Part shown: positions 1 through 9,782 of the stretch, in pieces
Numbering within the stretch: position 1 is the first letter of the stretch
Layout of the letters: the number at the start of each line of letters is the position of its first letter
NCBI RefSeq assembly: GCF_016863095.1
Contig: NZ_BOOF01000040.1
Span: 1 to 64,000, forward strand
Length of the DNA stretch: 64,000 bases
DNA from: Microbispora siamensis
Lineage (GTDB): Bacteria > Actinomycetota > Actinomycetes > Streptosporangiales > Streptosporangiaceae
Reading direction: 5' to 3'
Made by a program: the position numbers and the translations under genes
The notes under the pieces: model-generated
What the model was told of the DNA's origin: nothing
The model's input: the letters and a program-made list of their open reading frames with translations, nothing else
Databases searched by the model: none

Positions 1-536
1 ACCGACGGCGACGGCGACGGCGACGGTGAGGGTGACGGTGATGGTGAGGGTGACGGGGTAGGGCTGGGGCTGCTGCTCGGGCTCGCCGAGGGGCTGGGAC
101 TGGGACTGGCACTGGGGCTGGTGACGGTTCCACTGCAGGTGGTGCCGTTCAGCGCGAAGCTCGCCGGCACCGGGTTGGACGAGGTCCAGGAGCCGTTGAA
201 GCCGAACGACGCACTGCCGCCGGTCGGGATGGCGCCGTTGTAGGAGGCGTTGGTCACGGTGACCTGGGCGCCCGACTGCGTGTAGCTGCCGTTCCACAGC
301 TGGCTGATCGTCTGCCCGGCGGGGAACGACCAGGTGAGGCGCCAGCCGTCGATCGGGTCACCCAGGTTGACCACGTCCACGTTGGCACCGAAGCCGTCCT
401 GCCACTGGTTGGTGACGGTGTAGGTGACCCGGCAGCCGGCGGCGGCCCGGGCGGAGCCGGCGGTCACGATTCCGAGGACGCTCAGCGCCGCGGCCATCCC
501 GGCCGCGAGCCAGCGCCGATGTCGAGTGAAGCGCAC
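1..536 (-). CDS. Secreted CBM2 protein, N-terminal part (runs off the window)
   Basis: The reading frame starts at a GTG with a GGAG ribosome site about eight bases upstream and runs leftward out of the window. Residues 1-31 form a signal peptide with a basic start, a hydrophobic core and a small-residue cleavage region ending SARA. About residues 32-137 are a family 2 carbohydrate-binding module, with paired Cys near 35 and 136 and aromatic Trp residues in the QWQDGF and WNGSYTQ contexts. A Pro/Ser linker of repeated PS pairs follows. The catalytic domain, if any, lies beyond base 1, so the enzyme class is unknown. Only 43 bases separate it from the esterase gene, so both are probably one operon. 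Confidence 0.85.
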   Translation of the reverse strand, partial: MRFTRHRRWLAAGMAAALSVLGIVTAGSARAAAGCRVTYTVTNQWQDGFGANVDVVNLGDPIDGWRLTWSFPAGQTISQLWNGSYTQSGAQVTVTNASYNGAIPTGGSASFGFNGSWTSSNPVPASFALNGTTCSGTVTSPSASPSPSPSASPSSSPSPTPSPSPSPSPSPSPSPSPS

Positions 537-579
537 GAGAATCTCCAGGGATAGTTGACGGCGACTTTCATGTCTGGAG

Positions 580-1731
580 TCAGCTCGCGGTGCAGGTCAG
601 CGTGGGCACGCCGTTGGCGCCGTTCCAGGTGCCGAGGAAGCCGAACTGGGTGCTCGCGCCCGCGCCGAGCGCGCCGTTGTAGCCGACGTTGCGAGCGGTG
701 ACCTGGTCGCCGCTGCTGCTGATCGTGGCGTTCCACGACTGGGTGACCGTCTGGCCGTTGCCGAACCGCCAGCCGACGGTCCACGAGGAGATGGTCGAGC
801 TGCCCGCGGTGACGGTCACCGTCGCCTGGAAGCCGCCGTCCCACTGCCCGGCGACGGCGTACGCGGCCGAGCACCCCGCGCCGCCCGGAGACGGGCTCGG
901 CGACGGGCTGGCTGACGGACTGGGCGACGGGCTGGCTGACGGACTGGGCGACGGGCTGGCTGACGGGCTGGCTGACGGGCTGGGCGACGGGCTGGTGCCG
1001 GGGCCCTGCCCGATGCTGCCGGGCACCGACTGGAGCGCCGCGTACCAGGCGGCGGCCATCTTGTCGTAACCGGTCGCGGTCGGGTGGATGCCGTCGATCA
1101 GGTCGGCGGTGGTCAGCTTGCTGTGCATGTCGACCAGGTGGACGTGCTTGCCGCTGCCGACCTTGGACTGCACGATGCCGGGGATGGCCGCGTTGAAGGT
1201 GCGGGCGGCGGCCTCCTGGCCGGAGTTCGACAGCGGAATGATCGTCGCGACGAACACCTCGGCGTTCGGCGCGGCGGCGGTGATGTGGTCGATCAGCGTG
1301 GACAGCCGCTGCGGCGCGCCGGACAGGTTGTAGTTCTGCAGCACGTCGTTGGTGCCGATGTGCAGCAGCACCGTGCGCGGGGCAGAGGTACGCAGCCAGC
1401 CGGCGATGTTCGCGTCGATCTGGTCGATCCGCCACCCGGGGTGCCCCTCGTGGTCGTGGTCGCCCAGACTGGCCGGCCCGTTGTACTGCGACCCGACGAA
1501 GTCGATCGTGTAACGGCCCGCGGCCAGGCGCTGCCACAACCCGATCCGGTAACCGCCCGGCACCTGCGTGCCCTCGGTGATCGAGTCGCCCAGCGGCATC
1601 ACCCGTACTCCGCCGTTGGACTCGGCGCGGGCGACGGCGGGCGCCGTCGCCACGACGGTCGCGACCAGGAGCGCGGTGGTCAGCCGGCGTCTCCACCGTC
1701 TCCATCCGCGCCGGTTTGTGAGCGTTAACAT
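580..1731 (-). CDS. Secreted SGNH/GDSL esterase with C-terminal CBM2 (probable acetylxylan esterase)
   Basis: A 383-residue secreted protein. Residues 1-36 are an Arg-rich signal peptide ending in AVARA. The SGNH hydrolase domain spans about 40-235: block I GDSITEG with nucleophile Ser50, GTND (Asn128) of block III, and DGIHPT with the catalytic Asp213/His216 pair. A Pro-Ser linker (about 240-285) leads to a CBM2. SGNH proteins with this architecture deacetylate polysaccharides. The neighbouring xylanase and arabinofuranosidase point to acetylxylan as substrate, which is inference. The start codon overlaps an operator-like palindrome, and a second lies in the promoter 126 bp upstream. Confidence 0.9.
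   Translation of the reverse strand: MLTLTNRRGWRRWRRRLTTALLVATVVATAPAVARAESNGGVRVMPLGDSITEGTQVPGGYRIGLWQRLAAGRYTIDFVGSQYNGPASLGDHDHEGHPGWRIDQIDANIAGWLRTSAPRTVLLHIGTNDVLQNYNLSGAPQRLSTLIDHITAAAPNAEVFVATIIPLSNSGQEAAARTFNAAIPGIVQSKVGSGKHVHLVDMHSKLTTADLIDGIHPTATGYDKMAAAWYAALQSVPGSIGQGPGTSPSPSPSASPSASPSPSPSASPSPSPSASPSPSPSPGGAGCSAAYAVAGQWDGGFQATVTVTAGSSTISSWTVGWRFGNGQTVTQSWNATISSSGDQVTARNVGYNGALGAGASTQFGFLGTWNGANGVPTLTCTAS
1717..1730. promoter_or_regulatory. Secondary LacI-type operator over the esterase start
   Basis: TGTGAGCGTTAACA matches 12 of 14 bases of the perfect palindrome at 1843-1856 and covers the esterase start codon. The two sites are 126 bp apart, close to 12 turns of B-DNA, so a looped repressor complex is conceivable. 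Confidence 0.5.
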
Positions 1732-1837
1732 CGCTGGTGGTCAACCCCTTTCGGGCAAGGGTGAGGTGGGTGGGCGGGTTCCCGCTGTGGCCGACCCCGC
1801 ACATAGCCGGGGCCGGGCTCCGGTAGCGCTTGTAGAC

Positions 1838-1865
1838 ATCATTGTTAGCGCTAACATCGGCTCAA
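1838..1865 (-). promoter_or_regulatory. Predicted promoter of the esterase operon
   Basis: On the minus strand TTGAGC (-35) is followed after 16 bases by AATGAT (-10). The operator palindrome fills the spacer. Confidence 0.4.
1843..1856. promoter_or_regulatory. Primary LacI-type operator, perfect palindrome
   Basis: TGTTAGCGCTAACA is a perfect 14-bp palindrome with the central CG typical of LacI/GalR operators. It lies between the -35 and -10 of the predicted esterase promoter, a position expected for repression. The LacI-family gene at 5424-6458 is the obvious candidate to bind it, though this is not shown by the sequence. Confidence 0.65.
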
Positions 1866-2156
1866 CGAGTCGATCGCTCCTCTCCTCGGATGACCGGGGG
1901 TGGTGGTGCGCCGGAGCAAATACGACGTGACGAGCCCCCGTCAAGCTCCGGCTCCCGCCCCCGTCCCGCCCTTCCGCCCGGCCTATGCGTCTCAACTGCC
2001 GCGATGAGACGCGAACGCACCACCGAGGGGAGGCGCGGTGATGAAACGTTCATCGAGACCCGCGCATCGAGGGCCACTGACAGAAGTGCCAGGAAAATTA
2101 CATGCCGGGTTGACGGCATCAATGCAGCGTGCAGCCGTAGAGGCCCAAGCGGGCAT

Positions 2157-2168
2157 CGAAACTTTCTG
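2157..2168. promoter_or_regulatory. GAAAC-TTTC operator-like site before the xylanase
   Basis: CGAAACTTTCTG is nearly palindromic and resembles the CGAAA/TTTCG sites found upstream of actinomycete xylanase genes. A sister copy, CGAAAACTTTCG, lies upstream of the LacI-type regulator at 6559-6570. It sits just before the predicted -35 of the xylanase gene. The rest of the 1732-2346 interval is otherwise non-coding regulatory DNA. Confidence 0.5.
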
Positions 2169-2177
2169 GGAACGCCC

Positions 2178-2206
2178 TTGACACGTTTCGGGATGATTTC
2201 CAGACT
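2178..2206 (+). promoter_or_regulatory. Predicted promoter of the GH10 xylanase gene
   Basis: A consensus -35 TTGACA is followed after 17 bases by CAGACT as -10. This leaves a leader of about 130 bases before the xylanase ATG. A CGTTTCG half-site lies in the spacer. Confidence 0.5.
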
Positions 2207-2208
2207 GA

Positions 2209-3807
<1,599 letters not shown>

Positions 3808-3822
3808 CATGAGGAGACACTG

Positions 3823-5346
3823 ATGCGCCTACCCTGGCGAGCGCGGCCGCCGCGCCGCTCCGCCGAACCGGCGGCGCCGCCTGGGGTGTCCCTGCGCCGG
3901 AAGCTGGCGATGACGGCGATGCCGCTCCTGTTGGCGGCGACCGGGCTGCTGAACGCCCACAGCGCGGAGGCCGCCGTGGCCTGCCGCGTCGACTACACCG
4001 TCGCCTCACAGTGGGGCGGTGGCTTCAGCGCCAACGTGGTGGTCGACAACCTGGGCGACGCCGTGAACGGCTGGCAGTTGTCCTGGACGTTCGGGGCCGG
4101 CCAGCAGATCACCCAGATCTGGAACGCCACCCACACCCAGTCGGGGTCGTCGGTGACGGCGACGAACGTCGGCTACAACGCCACCATCCCCTCGGGCGGC
4201 AGCGTCACCTTCGGGTTCAACGGCTCCTGGAACGGCTCCAACCCGGTGCCTGCCTCGTTCTCCCTGAACGGCGTGCCCTGCACCGGAAATCCGGGGTCGC
4301 CCAGCCCGAGTCCGACGTCCAGCCCGACCCCGAGTCCGACGTCCAGTCCGACCCCGAGCCCGTCGGCGAGTCCGACGGGTGGCGGCGGGACGCTGCCGTC
4401 GAGCTTCCGGTGGAGCTCGAGCGGTGCGCTGATCGCGCCGAAGCCGGACTCGTCGCACAACATCGCGGGCATCAAGGACCCGACGGTGGTGTACTACAAC
4501 GGCAAGTACCACGTGTTCGCCAGCACGGCCCAGGCCTCGGGCTACAACCTGGTGTACCTGAGCTTCTCCGACTGGTCACAGGCGGGCTCGGCGACGCACT
4601 ACTACCTGGACCGCACCCCGATCGGCTCGGGCTACCGGGCGGCGCCCGAGGTGTTCTACTTCGCGCCGCAGAAGCTGTGGTATCTCGTGTACCAGACCGG
4701 CAACGCCTCGTACTCCACCAACCCGGACATCGGCAACCCCAACGGGTGGAGCGCGCCGAAGAACTTCTACTCGGGGATGCCCGACATCATCCGGCAGAAC
4801 ATCGGCAACGGCTACTGGGTCGACATGTGGGTGATCTGCGACAACGCCAACTGCTATCTGTTCTCCTCGGACGACAACGGGCACCTGTACCGGTCGCAGA
4901 CGACGCTCGCGAACTTCCCCAACGGGTTCGGCAACACGGTGATCGCGCTGCAGGACTCCAACCGGAACAACGTGTTCGAGGCGAGCAACGTCTACAAGGT
5001 GCAGGGAGACAACCGCTACCTGCTGATCGTCGAGGCGATCGGGTCGAGCGGCCGGCGCTACTTCCGGTCCTGGACGTCGAACAGCATCGCCGGGTCGTGG
5101 ACGCCGCTGGCGGCCAGTGAGTCCAGCCCGTTCGCCGGATCGAGCAACGTGACCTTCCCCGGCGGCGCGTGGACCAACGACATCAGCCACGGCGAGATGG
5201 TCCGCACCCAGGTGGACCAGACGCTGACCATCAGCCCGTGCAAGATGCAGTACCTGTACCAGGGCCGAGACCCCAACTCCGGCGGGGACTACAACTCCCT
5301 GCCGTGGCGGCTGGGCCTGCTCACGCAGACCAACTCCACCTGCTGA
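3823..5346 (+). CDS. Secreted CBM2-GH62 alpha-L-arabinofuranosidase
   Basis: A 507-residue protein that removes arabinose side chains from arabinoxylan. After a long basic signal region (about 1-52), a CBM2 spans about 54-153 between Cys54 and the Cys of GVPC. A Ser/Pro/Thr linker with TSSPTPSP repeats follows, then a GH62 five-bladed propeller domain from about 190 to the end. Asp219 in the IKDPT motif and Glu386 in VFEASN fit the GH62 catalytic base and acid. The AGGAG ribosome site is well placed. It forms an operon with the xylanase and acts with it on decorated xylan. Confidence 0.94.
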   Translation: MRLPWRARPPRRSAEPAAPPGVSLRRKLAMTAMPLLLAATGLLNAHSAEAAVACRVDYTVASQWGGGFSANVVVDNLGDAVNGWQLSWTFGAGQQITQIWNATHTQSGSSVTATNVGYNATIPSGGSVTFGFNGSWNGSNPVPASFSLNGVPCTGNPGSPSPSPTSSPTPSPTSSPTPSPSASPTGGGGTLPSSFRWSSSGALIAPKPDSSHNIAGIKDPTVVYYNGKYHVFASTAQASGYNLVYLSFSDWSQAGSATHYYLDRTPIGSGYRAAPEVFYFAPQKLWYLVYQTGNASYSTNPDIGNPNGWSAPKNFYSGMPDIIRQNIGNGYWVDMWVICDNANCYLFSSDDNGHLYRSQTTLANFPNGFGNTVIALQDSNRNNVFEASNVYKVQGDNRYLLIVEAIGSSGRRYFRSWTSNSIAGSWTPLAASESSPFAGSSNVTFPGGAWTNDISHGEMVRTQVDQTLTISPCKMQYLYQGRDPNSGGDYNSLPWRLGLLTQTNSTC

Positions 5347-5379
5347 GCCGTCCTTCCCCGATCCTTCCCCGGGGAAGCT

Positions 5380-5417
5380 GACCTCCGGTGCGGCGGACCC
5401 CCGTCGCGCCGGAGGTC
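5380..5417. terminator. Bidirectional hairpin terminator
   Basis: GACCTCCGG and CCGGAGGTC form a perfect 9-bp outer stem, and the loop folds again through GCGGCGG/CCGTCGC. It lies between the convergent GH62 and LacI genes. A smaller perfect palindrome, CTTCCCCGGGGAAG, precedes it at 5364-5377. Confidence 0.75.
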
Positions 5418-5423
5418 TCGCCT

Positions 5424-6458
5424 CTAGCGCTTCGGAGGAGCGGTGCTCTCGCGTACGACGAGGGTCGTGGCGAACTCCTTGCGGTAGTGGGGGAGGGGCT
5501 CGCCCCTGGCGAGCGTCACCAGCATGGCGGCCGCCGCCCCCGCCATCTCGGTCAGCGGCTGGTGGATCGTGGTCAGCGGCGGAATGGCCCATCGCACCGG
5601 GGGCATGTCGTCGAAGCCGATGACGCTGAGGTCCTCCGGGATGCGCACCCCCATCTGGTGAGCCGCGTGGTAGACCCCGATGGCCTGGCCGTCGTTGGAG
5701 GCGAAAACGGCCGTGGGCGGGTCGGACAGGCGCAGCAGCCGGTGCGTGTGCGTCAGGCCGTCCTCGATCTGGTAGTCGCCCTGGCAGATCAGGTCCGGGT
5801 CGACGGGCACCCCGGCCGTGTCGAGCGCGGCGCGGTAGCCGTCGAGACGGGCGCGGCTGGACAACGCGTGCGACGGCCCGGTGATGATGGCGATCCGCCG
5901 GTGGCCCAGCTCCAGGAGGTGGCGGGTGGCGGTGAGCCCGCCGTTCCAGTTGCCCGCGCCCACCGAGGGGACGCGGTGTCCCGGGTCGCCGGTCGGGTCC
6001 AGGAGGACGAGGGGGATCTTGTGAGTGGCGAGCCGATCACGCTGGACGTCGGTCAGGTTGGAGAAGACCGCGATGACGCCGGCGGGACGACGGCCGAGCA
6101 CGTCCTCCAGCCAGTCGGCGCCGGGGACGTGGTTGCCCTGTAACTCGGAGATGGCCACGGCCATGTGGTGCTCGCGCGCGACCTGCCCCACCCCCCGGGC
6201 GATCTCCGTCGGGTAGTCGCCCGCCAGTTCGTGGAAGACCAGCTCCAGCACGGCGGCCGGGCTGGAGCGCCGCCGCTGCCTGCGGAAGCCGTGCTCCCGG
6301 ATGAGGCCCTCGATCAGGGCACGGGTCTCCGGCGCCACCGCGGAGCGGCCGTTCACCACCTTGGAGACCGTCGCCTTGGATACTCCGGCGAGTTCGGCGA
6401 GCTGCGCGAGGGTCAGCGGCTCGGGGACGGATGCGGACGGCTCGTCGACAACGGTCAC
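5424..6458 (-). CDS. LacI-family transcriptional regulator of the xylan locus
   Basis: A 344-residue regulator. A LacI helix-turn-helix lies near the N-terminus (LAQLAELAGVSKATVSKVV, followed by NGR), then a periplasmic-binding-like effector domain with the usual VIGFDDMP near the C-terminus. The frame is open for 59 further codons, but they look non-coding and contain operator-like palindromes. I therefore start at the GTG just before the helix-turn-helix; its ribosome site is weak. The position next to the xylanase genes and the paired operator motifs suggest control by xylan-derived sugars and autoregulation; both are inference. Confidence 0.88.
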   Translation of the reverse strand: MTVVDEPSASVPEPLTLAQLAELAGVSKATVSKVVNGRSAVAPETRALIEGLIREHGFRRQRRRSSPAAVLELVFHELAGDYPTEIARGVGQVAREHHMAVAISELQGNHVPGADWLEDVLGRRPAGVIAVFSNLTDVQRDRLATHKIPLVLLDPTGDPGHRVPSVGAGNWNGGLTATRHLLELGHRRIAIITGPSHALSSRARLDGYRAALDTAGVPVDPDLICQGDYQIEDGLTHTHRLLRLSDPPTAVFASNDGQAIGVYHAAHQMGVRIPEDLSVIGFDDMPPVRWAIPPLTTIHQPLTEMAGAAAAMLVTLARGEPLPHYRKEFATTLVVRESTAPPKR

Positions 6459-6501
6459 AAGCCGCAGTCTAACGTCGAGGTGTGCGTATGGCTCTGAATG
6501 T

Positions 6502-6518
6502 TTCGGCGATTCGCCGAA
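6502..6518. promoter_or_regulatory. Perfect palindrome upstream of the LacI-type gene
   Basis: TTCGGCGA-T-TCGCCGAA is a perfect 8+1+8 inverted repeat about 45 bases before the regulator start. It could be an operator or a leader hairpin. Confidence 0.45.
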
Positions 6519-6558
6519 TAATTTCAGACAGTTACCAAGTTCGTACTGATACCAACTG

Positions 6559-6570
6559 CGAAAACTTTCG
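6559..6570. promoter_or_regulatory. CGAAA-TTTCG operator-like site before the regulator
   Basis: CGAAAACTTTCG echoes the site ahead of the xylanase (2157-2168), which suggests that the regulator and the xylanase share control. Confidence 0.45.
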
Positions 6571-6579
6571 GAAACCGGT

Positions 6580-7434
6580 TTATCCGGCGAGTGTCGGCGT
6601 ACCGAGCGCGGTGAGCGATGCGAGGCGTTCTGCATCCTCGGTGCCGGGCTCGGCCGTGTAGACCATGATGCGCAGATCGACGCCCGCCACGGTGAGCACG
6701 TCGCAGTCCAGCGTCAGGGGGCCGACGTCGGGATGGTCGATGATCTTGCGGGCGGCGTCGTGCCGTCCGACGGCGCCGGAATCCCACAGCTCGGCGAACC
6801 GCTCGCTGTTCGCGCGCAGATCCGCGACCAGCCGCCGCAGCCGCCGGTCGCCCGGATAGCGAGCGGCGGCCGCGCGCAGGTCGGAGACCAGGACCGTCTC
6901 GAACGCCCGCAGGGACTCCGCGGTGTGCCGGGCCCGGGTGCCGGAACCGAGGAAATGCCGCCACACCGCGTTGCGCTGGTCGCCGCGCGGCTCCTCCGAC
7001 GGGTCGCCCATCAACGCGGCGTACGGAGGGTTGGCCAGGAGCAGCGTCCAGCACGCGTCGAAGACCGCGACGGGCGTGCCGGTCAGCCGGTCCAGCAACC
7101 GCAGGACGCTGGGGGTGATGTGCGTCGGCACCGTCTCCGGTTCCGGCGGCGCCAGCCCGGCCAGCCGGAACAGGTGTGCGCGCTCGGTGCCCGACAGCCG
7201 CAGGGCCCGGGCCAGGGCCTCGACGACCTGGGCCGACGGGTGGGACGCGCGGCCCTGTTCGAGCCGGGTGACGTAGTCGACGGAGATCCCGGCCAGCAGG
7301 GCCAGTTCCTCACGGCGCAGTCCGGCCGCGCGCCGCTGTCCCGCCGCGGGCAGTCCGGCGGTCTCGGGCGCGACCCGGTCACGCCAGCGGCGCACCGCCT
7401 TGCCGAACTCTCCCGTCATTCCGCCCGTCGCCAT
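6580..7434 (-). CDS. XRE-family regulator with MmyB-like ligand domain
   Basis: A 284-residue protein. The N-terminal helix-turn-helix carries RRAAGLRREELALLAGIS and DYVTRLEQGR (about residues 32-62), typical of the actinobacterial family with a C-terminal MmyB-like domain (about 100-270). The frame extends upstream, but that sequence is antisense to the HIT gene, so the start is set at the ATG encoding MATGG. A second ATG five codons later is equally possible. It is divergent from the HIT gene. Targets and ligand are unknown. A related regulator is encoded at 47619-48473. Confidence 0.88.
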   Translation of the reverse strand: MATGGMTGEFGKAVRRWRDRVAPETAGLPAAGQRRAAGLRREELALLAGISVDYVTRLEQGRASHPSAQVVEALARALRLSGTERAHLFRLAGLAPPEPETVPTHITPSVLRLLDRLTGTPVAVFDACWTLLLANPPYAALMGDPSEEPRGDQRNAVWRHFLGSGTRARHTAESLRAFETVLVSDLRAAAARYPGDRRLRRLVADLRANSERFAELWDSGAVGRHDAARKIIDHPDVGPLTLDCDVLTVAGVDLRIMVYTAEPGTEDAERLASLTALGTPTLAG

Positions 7435-7524
7435 ACGGACCAGTCTGCACCCGGCCGCTACTGCGCCTGGACGGAGCGGCAATTTGAGGCGGCCACGCGG
7501 AGACTGGGACCGCACCATGGACGT

Positions 7525-7968
7525 ATGGGAGAGCATGAGGGACCGGGCTGCGTCTTCTGCGCGATCCTCCGCGGGGAGGCCGAGGCGAGCATCCCCTACG
7601 AGGACGACCGCGTCATGGTGATCATGGACATCGGGGCGGTGACACCCGGCCATCTTCTCGTGATTCCCCGCGTCCACGCCGTCGGCCTCGAAGACCTGGA
7701 CGAGGAGACGAGCACACATGTGTGGAGGATCGGCCACCGCATGGGGCGGGCTCTGCGACGCTCGGGGCTTCGCTGCGAGGGCGTGAACGTTTTCCTGGCG
7801 GACGGCAAGGCCGCTTTCCAGGAGGTCTTCCATTTCCATCTACATGTGTTCCCCCGGTTCAAGGGGGACGCCTTCCGGATAGAGGCCGACTGGGGCACCA
7901 GGGAGCGAAGCCTGCTCGACCGCGAAGCCGAAGCGGTGCGATCCGGCCTGGCGGCCTTGGAGCCCTGA
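7525..7968 (+). CDS. HIT-family nucleotide hydrolase
   Basis: A 147-residue HIT protein with the active-site HFHLHVF triad (His103, His105, His107) and an N-terminal CxxC (Cys9, Cys12) that with a later His could bind zinc. Members hydrolyse or transfer nucleotides, for example dinucleoside polyphosphates or AMP conjugates. The exact substrate cannot be read from sequence. The start ATG gives the usual family length. Confidence 0.9.
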   Translation: MGEHEGPGCVFCAILRGEAEASIPYEDDRVMVIMDIGAVTPGHLLVIPRVHAVGLEDLDEETSTHVWRIGHRMGRALRRSGLRCEGVNVFLADGKAAFQEVFHFHLHVFPRFKGDAFRIEADWGTRERSLLDREAEAVRSGLAALEP

Positions 7969-7976
7969 TCTCCGGC

Positions 7977-8399
7977 ATGATGGCGTGCATGGCTCTCGAA
8001 TCCAGGCACGTCAGCGTATGGATCGACCGGCACGCGGCCGACGTCTACGAATACGCGTCGAACCCGGCCAACCTCCCGGAATGGGCTCCGGGGCTCGGCA
8101 CCTCGGTGGAGAACGTCGACGGCCAGTGGTACGTGGAGACCCCGTCGGGCCGGGCCGGCTTGGCCTTCGCGAAGCGCAACGAGTACGGCGTGCTCGACCA
8201 CGACGTCACGCTGCCCTCCGGGCAGGTCGTCCACAACCCGATGCGGGTCATCCCCGACGGCGACGCCTGCGAGGTGGTCTTCACCCTGCGCCGCCTTCCG
8301 GGTGTGAACGACGAGGACTTCGCCCGCGACGCGGGCCTCGTCCAGGCCGACCTCGCCCGTTTGAAGCACATACTCGAATCCGCCGCTCAGGCCCGTTGA
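7977..8399 (+). CDS. SRPBCC-family small protein
   Basis: A 140-residue protein beginning eight bases after the HIT gene, probably in the same transcript. The pattern VSVWIDRHAADVYEYASNP, then LPEWAPG, a central beta-rich stretch and a final long helix (LVQADLARLKHILES) matches the helix-grip SRPBCC fold used for hydrophobic ligand binding. No catalytic residues can be assigned. A second in-frame ATG at 7989 (MALES) is an alternative start. Confidence 0.75.
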   Translation: MMACMALESRHVSVWIDRHAADVYEYASNPANLPEWAPGLGTSVENVDGQWYVETPSGRAGLAFAKRNEYGVLDHDVTLPSGQVVHNPMRVIPDGDACEVVFTLRRLPGVNDEDFARDAGLVQADLARLKHILESAAQAR

Positions 8400-8507
8400 C
8401 CCCGCCTACCCCTCGTCGTAGCCCGCCAGTAGATCAACTCGAACAGGCGAGGCGGTGAGGGGTCGTTTTCCTTGCGCCTTCCGCCTGATCGGGATTCATT
8501 GCGTAGC

Positions 8508-9782
8508 ATGCGCGTTCTGACTGATTCCGCGGGTGGCTCTCTGGCGCGAAATCGCGAATTCCGCTTGCTGTGGCTCAGCTTCACGATGTCGGTGGCGGCC
8601 GACCAGATCTTCCCGGTCACGGTCACCATCGCGGCCCTCAACGCGGGTGGCACCGCCTCGACCGTCGGCGCGATCTTCACCTGCCGGTGGATCGCGATGA
8701 TCGTGTTCGCGTTGCTCGGCGGGCTGTGGGCGGACCGGCTGCCACGCCGTACGGTGATGGTCGCCTCGCTGGGTTTCCAGTGCTGCGTGGCCGCCGTCGG
8801 GTTGTGCGGTAATGCCTCCCCGTGGCTTCTCGCGCTCCTGGTCTTCCTCGTGGGAGGGGCGGAGGCCTTCCACCGGCCCGCGTACCAGGCCTGCTTGTCG
8901 TCGGTCCTCACCCCCGCCCAGCGTCCGGCCGGTGCGGCGCTGACGGCCGTCTCCTGGCGGTTGGGCGCCATCATCGGGCCCGGTCTCGGCGCGTACGTGG
9001 TGACGGCGTGGTCCGCCGGGATCGGATTTCTCGCCGTGCTGACGGCCTATCTGCTCGGTCTCGTCCTTCTCCTGCCGTTGCGTGAGCCCGTCGTCACACC
9101 GGGGCGGCGGGCGTCCGCCGTACGGGAGATCGCCGACGGTCTCTCCGAAGTCGTACGGCGGCGGTGGGTCCTGGGGGTGATCGTCGCCGTCGCGCTCCAG
9201 CAGATGCTCACGATCGCGCCGGCGCAGGTCCTGCTGCCTCTCGTCTCCCGCGAGACCTTCGGCGGCGACGCCGTGTACGGAACCGCCCTCGCCCTGCTGT
9301 CGGTCGGCGGCCTGGCGGGCGGGCTCGTCAGCATGAGATGGCAGCCCGACCGGCCGGGACTGGCCGCGATCGGCGGGCTCGCCCTCTACGGCGTCGTGCC
9401 GCTCGCGCTCACCTGGCCGGTGTCGCCGGGATTCGTGTACGCCTGCTACATCGCCGCGGGTCTGGGGCTGGAGATCTTCGCCGTGCAGTGGGTGGTGAAC
9501 CTCCAGAGGGAGATCCCTCCGGAACGGCTCGCCCGGGTCACCTCCGTGGACTGGCTGGCCGCCTCGGTCATGACGCCCCTCGGTCTGACGCTCACCGGTC
9601 CGGCCGGCGCCGCGATCGGCCGCCCGGCACTGCTGGCGATCGGCGCGGTCGCCGGGTTCGCCGTGCCGCTGGCCACTCTTCTCCTCCGCGGCATGACGCG
9701 CTTCCAGAGCGATGTCAGCGCGCTCGGCGAGGACAGCGACCCGGAGGCGGCCACCTCGCTGAAGTACGGTCACAGCTCATGA
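8508..9782 (+). CDS. MFS transporter (EntS-like exporter family)
   Basis: A 424-residue protein with about 12 hydrophobic segments and the MFS loop motif GLWADRLPRR after the second helix. Overall character fits the EntS/multidrug exporter group, and the substrate is unknown. I start at the ATG encoding MRVLTDSAGG; an upstream TTG at 8472 would add 12 residues. The epimerase gene overlaps its stop by ATGA, so translation is coupled. Confidence 0.85.
   Translation: MRVLTDSAGGSLARNREFRLLWLSFTMSVAADQIFPVTVTIAALNAGGTASTVGAIFTCRWIAMIVFALLGGLWADRLPRRTVMVASLGFQCCVAAVGLCGNASPWLLALLVFLVGGAEAFHRPAYQACLSSVLTPAQRPAGAALTAVSWRLGAIIGPGLGAYVVTAWSAGIGFLAVLTAYLLGLVLLLPLREPVVTPGRRASAVREIADGLSEVVRRRWVLGVIVAVALQQMLTIAPAQVLLPLVSRETFGGDAVYGTALALLSVGGLAGGLVSMRWQPDRPGLAAIGGLALYGVVPLALTWPVSPGFVYACYIAAGLGLEIFAVQWVVNLQREIPPERLARVTSVDWLAASVMTPLGLTLTGPAGAAIGRPALLAIGAVAGFAVPLATLLLRGMTRFQSDVSALGEDSDPEAATSLKYGHSS

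Noticed and set aside
902-1000. Tandem repeat array that might be a CRISPR or minisatellite
   Set aside because: It is the Pro/Ser linker coding region of the esterase; the repeats are codon-level and lack spacers.
482-1804. Long minus-strand frame of 440 codons across the esterase gene
   Set aside because: It is an Arg/His-rich shadow of the SGNH esterase in another frame, typical of GC-rich DNA.
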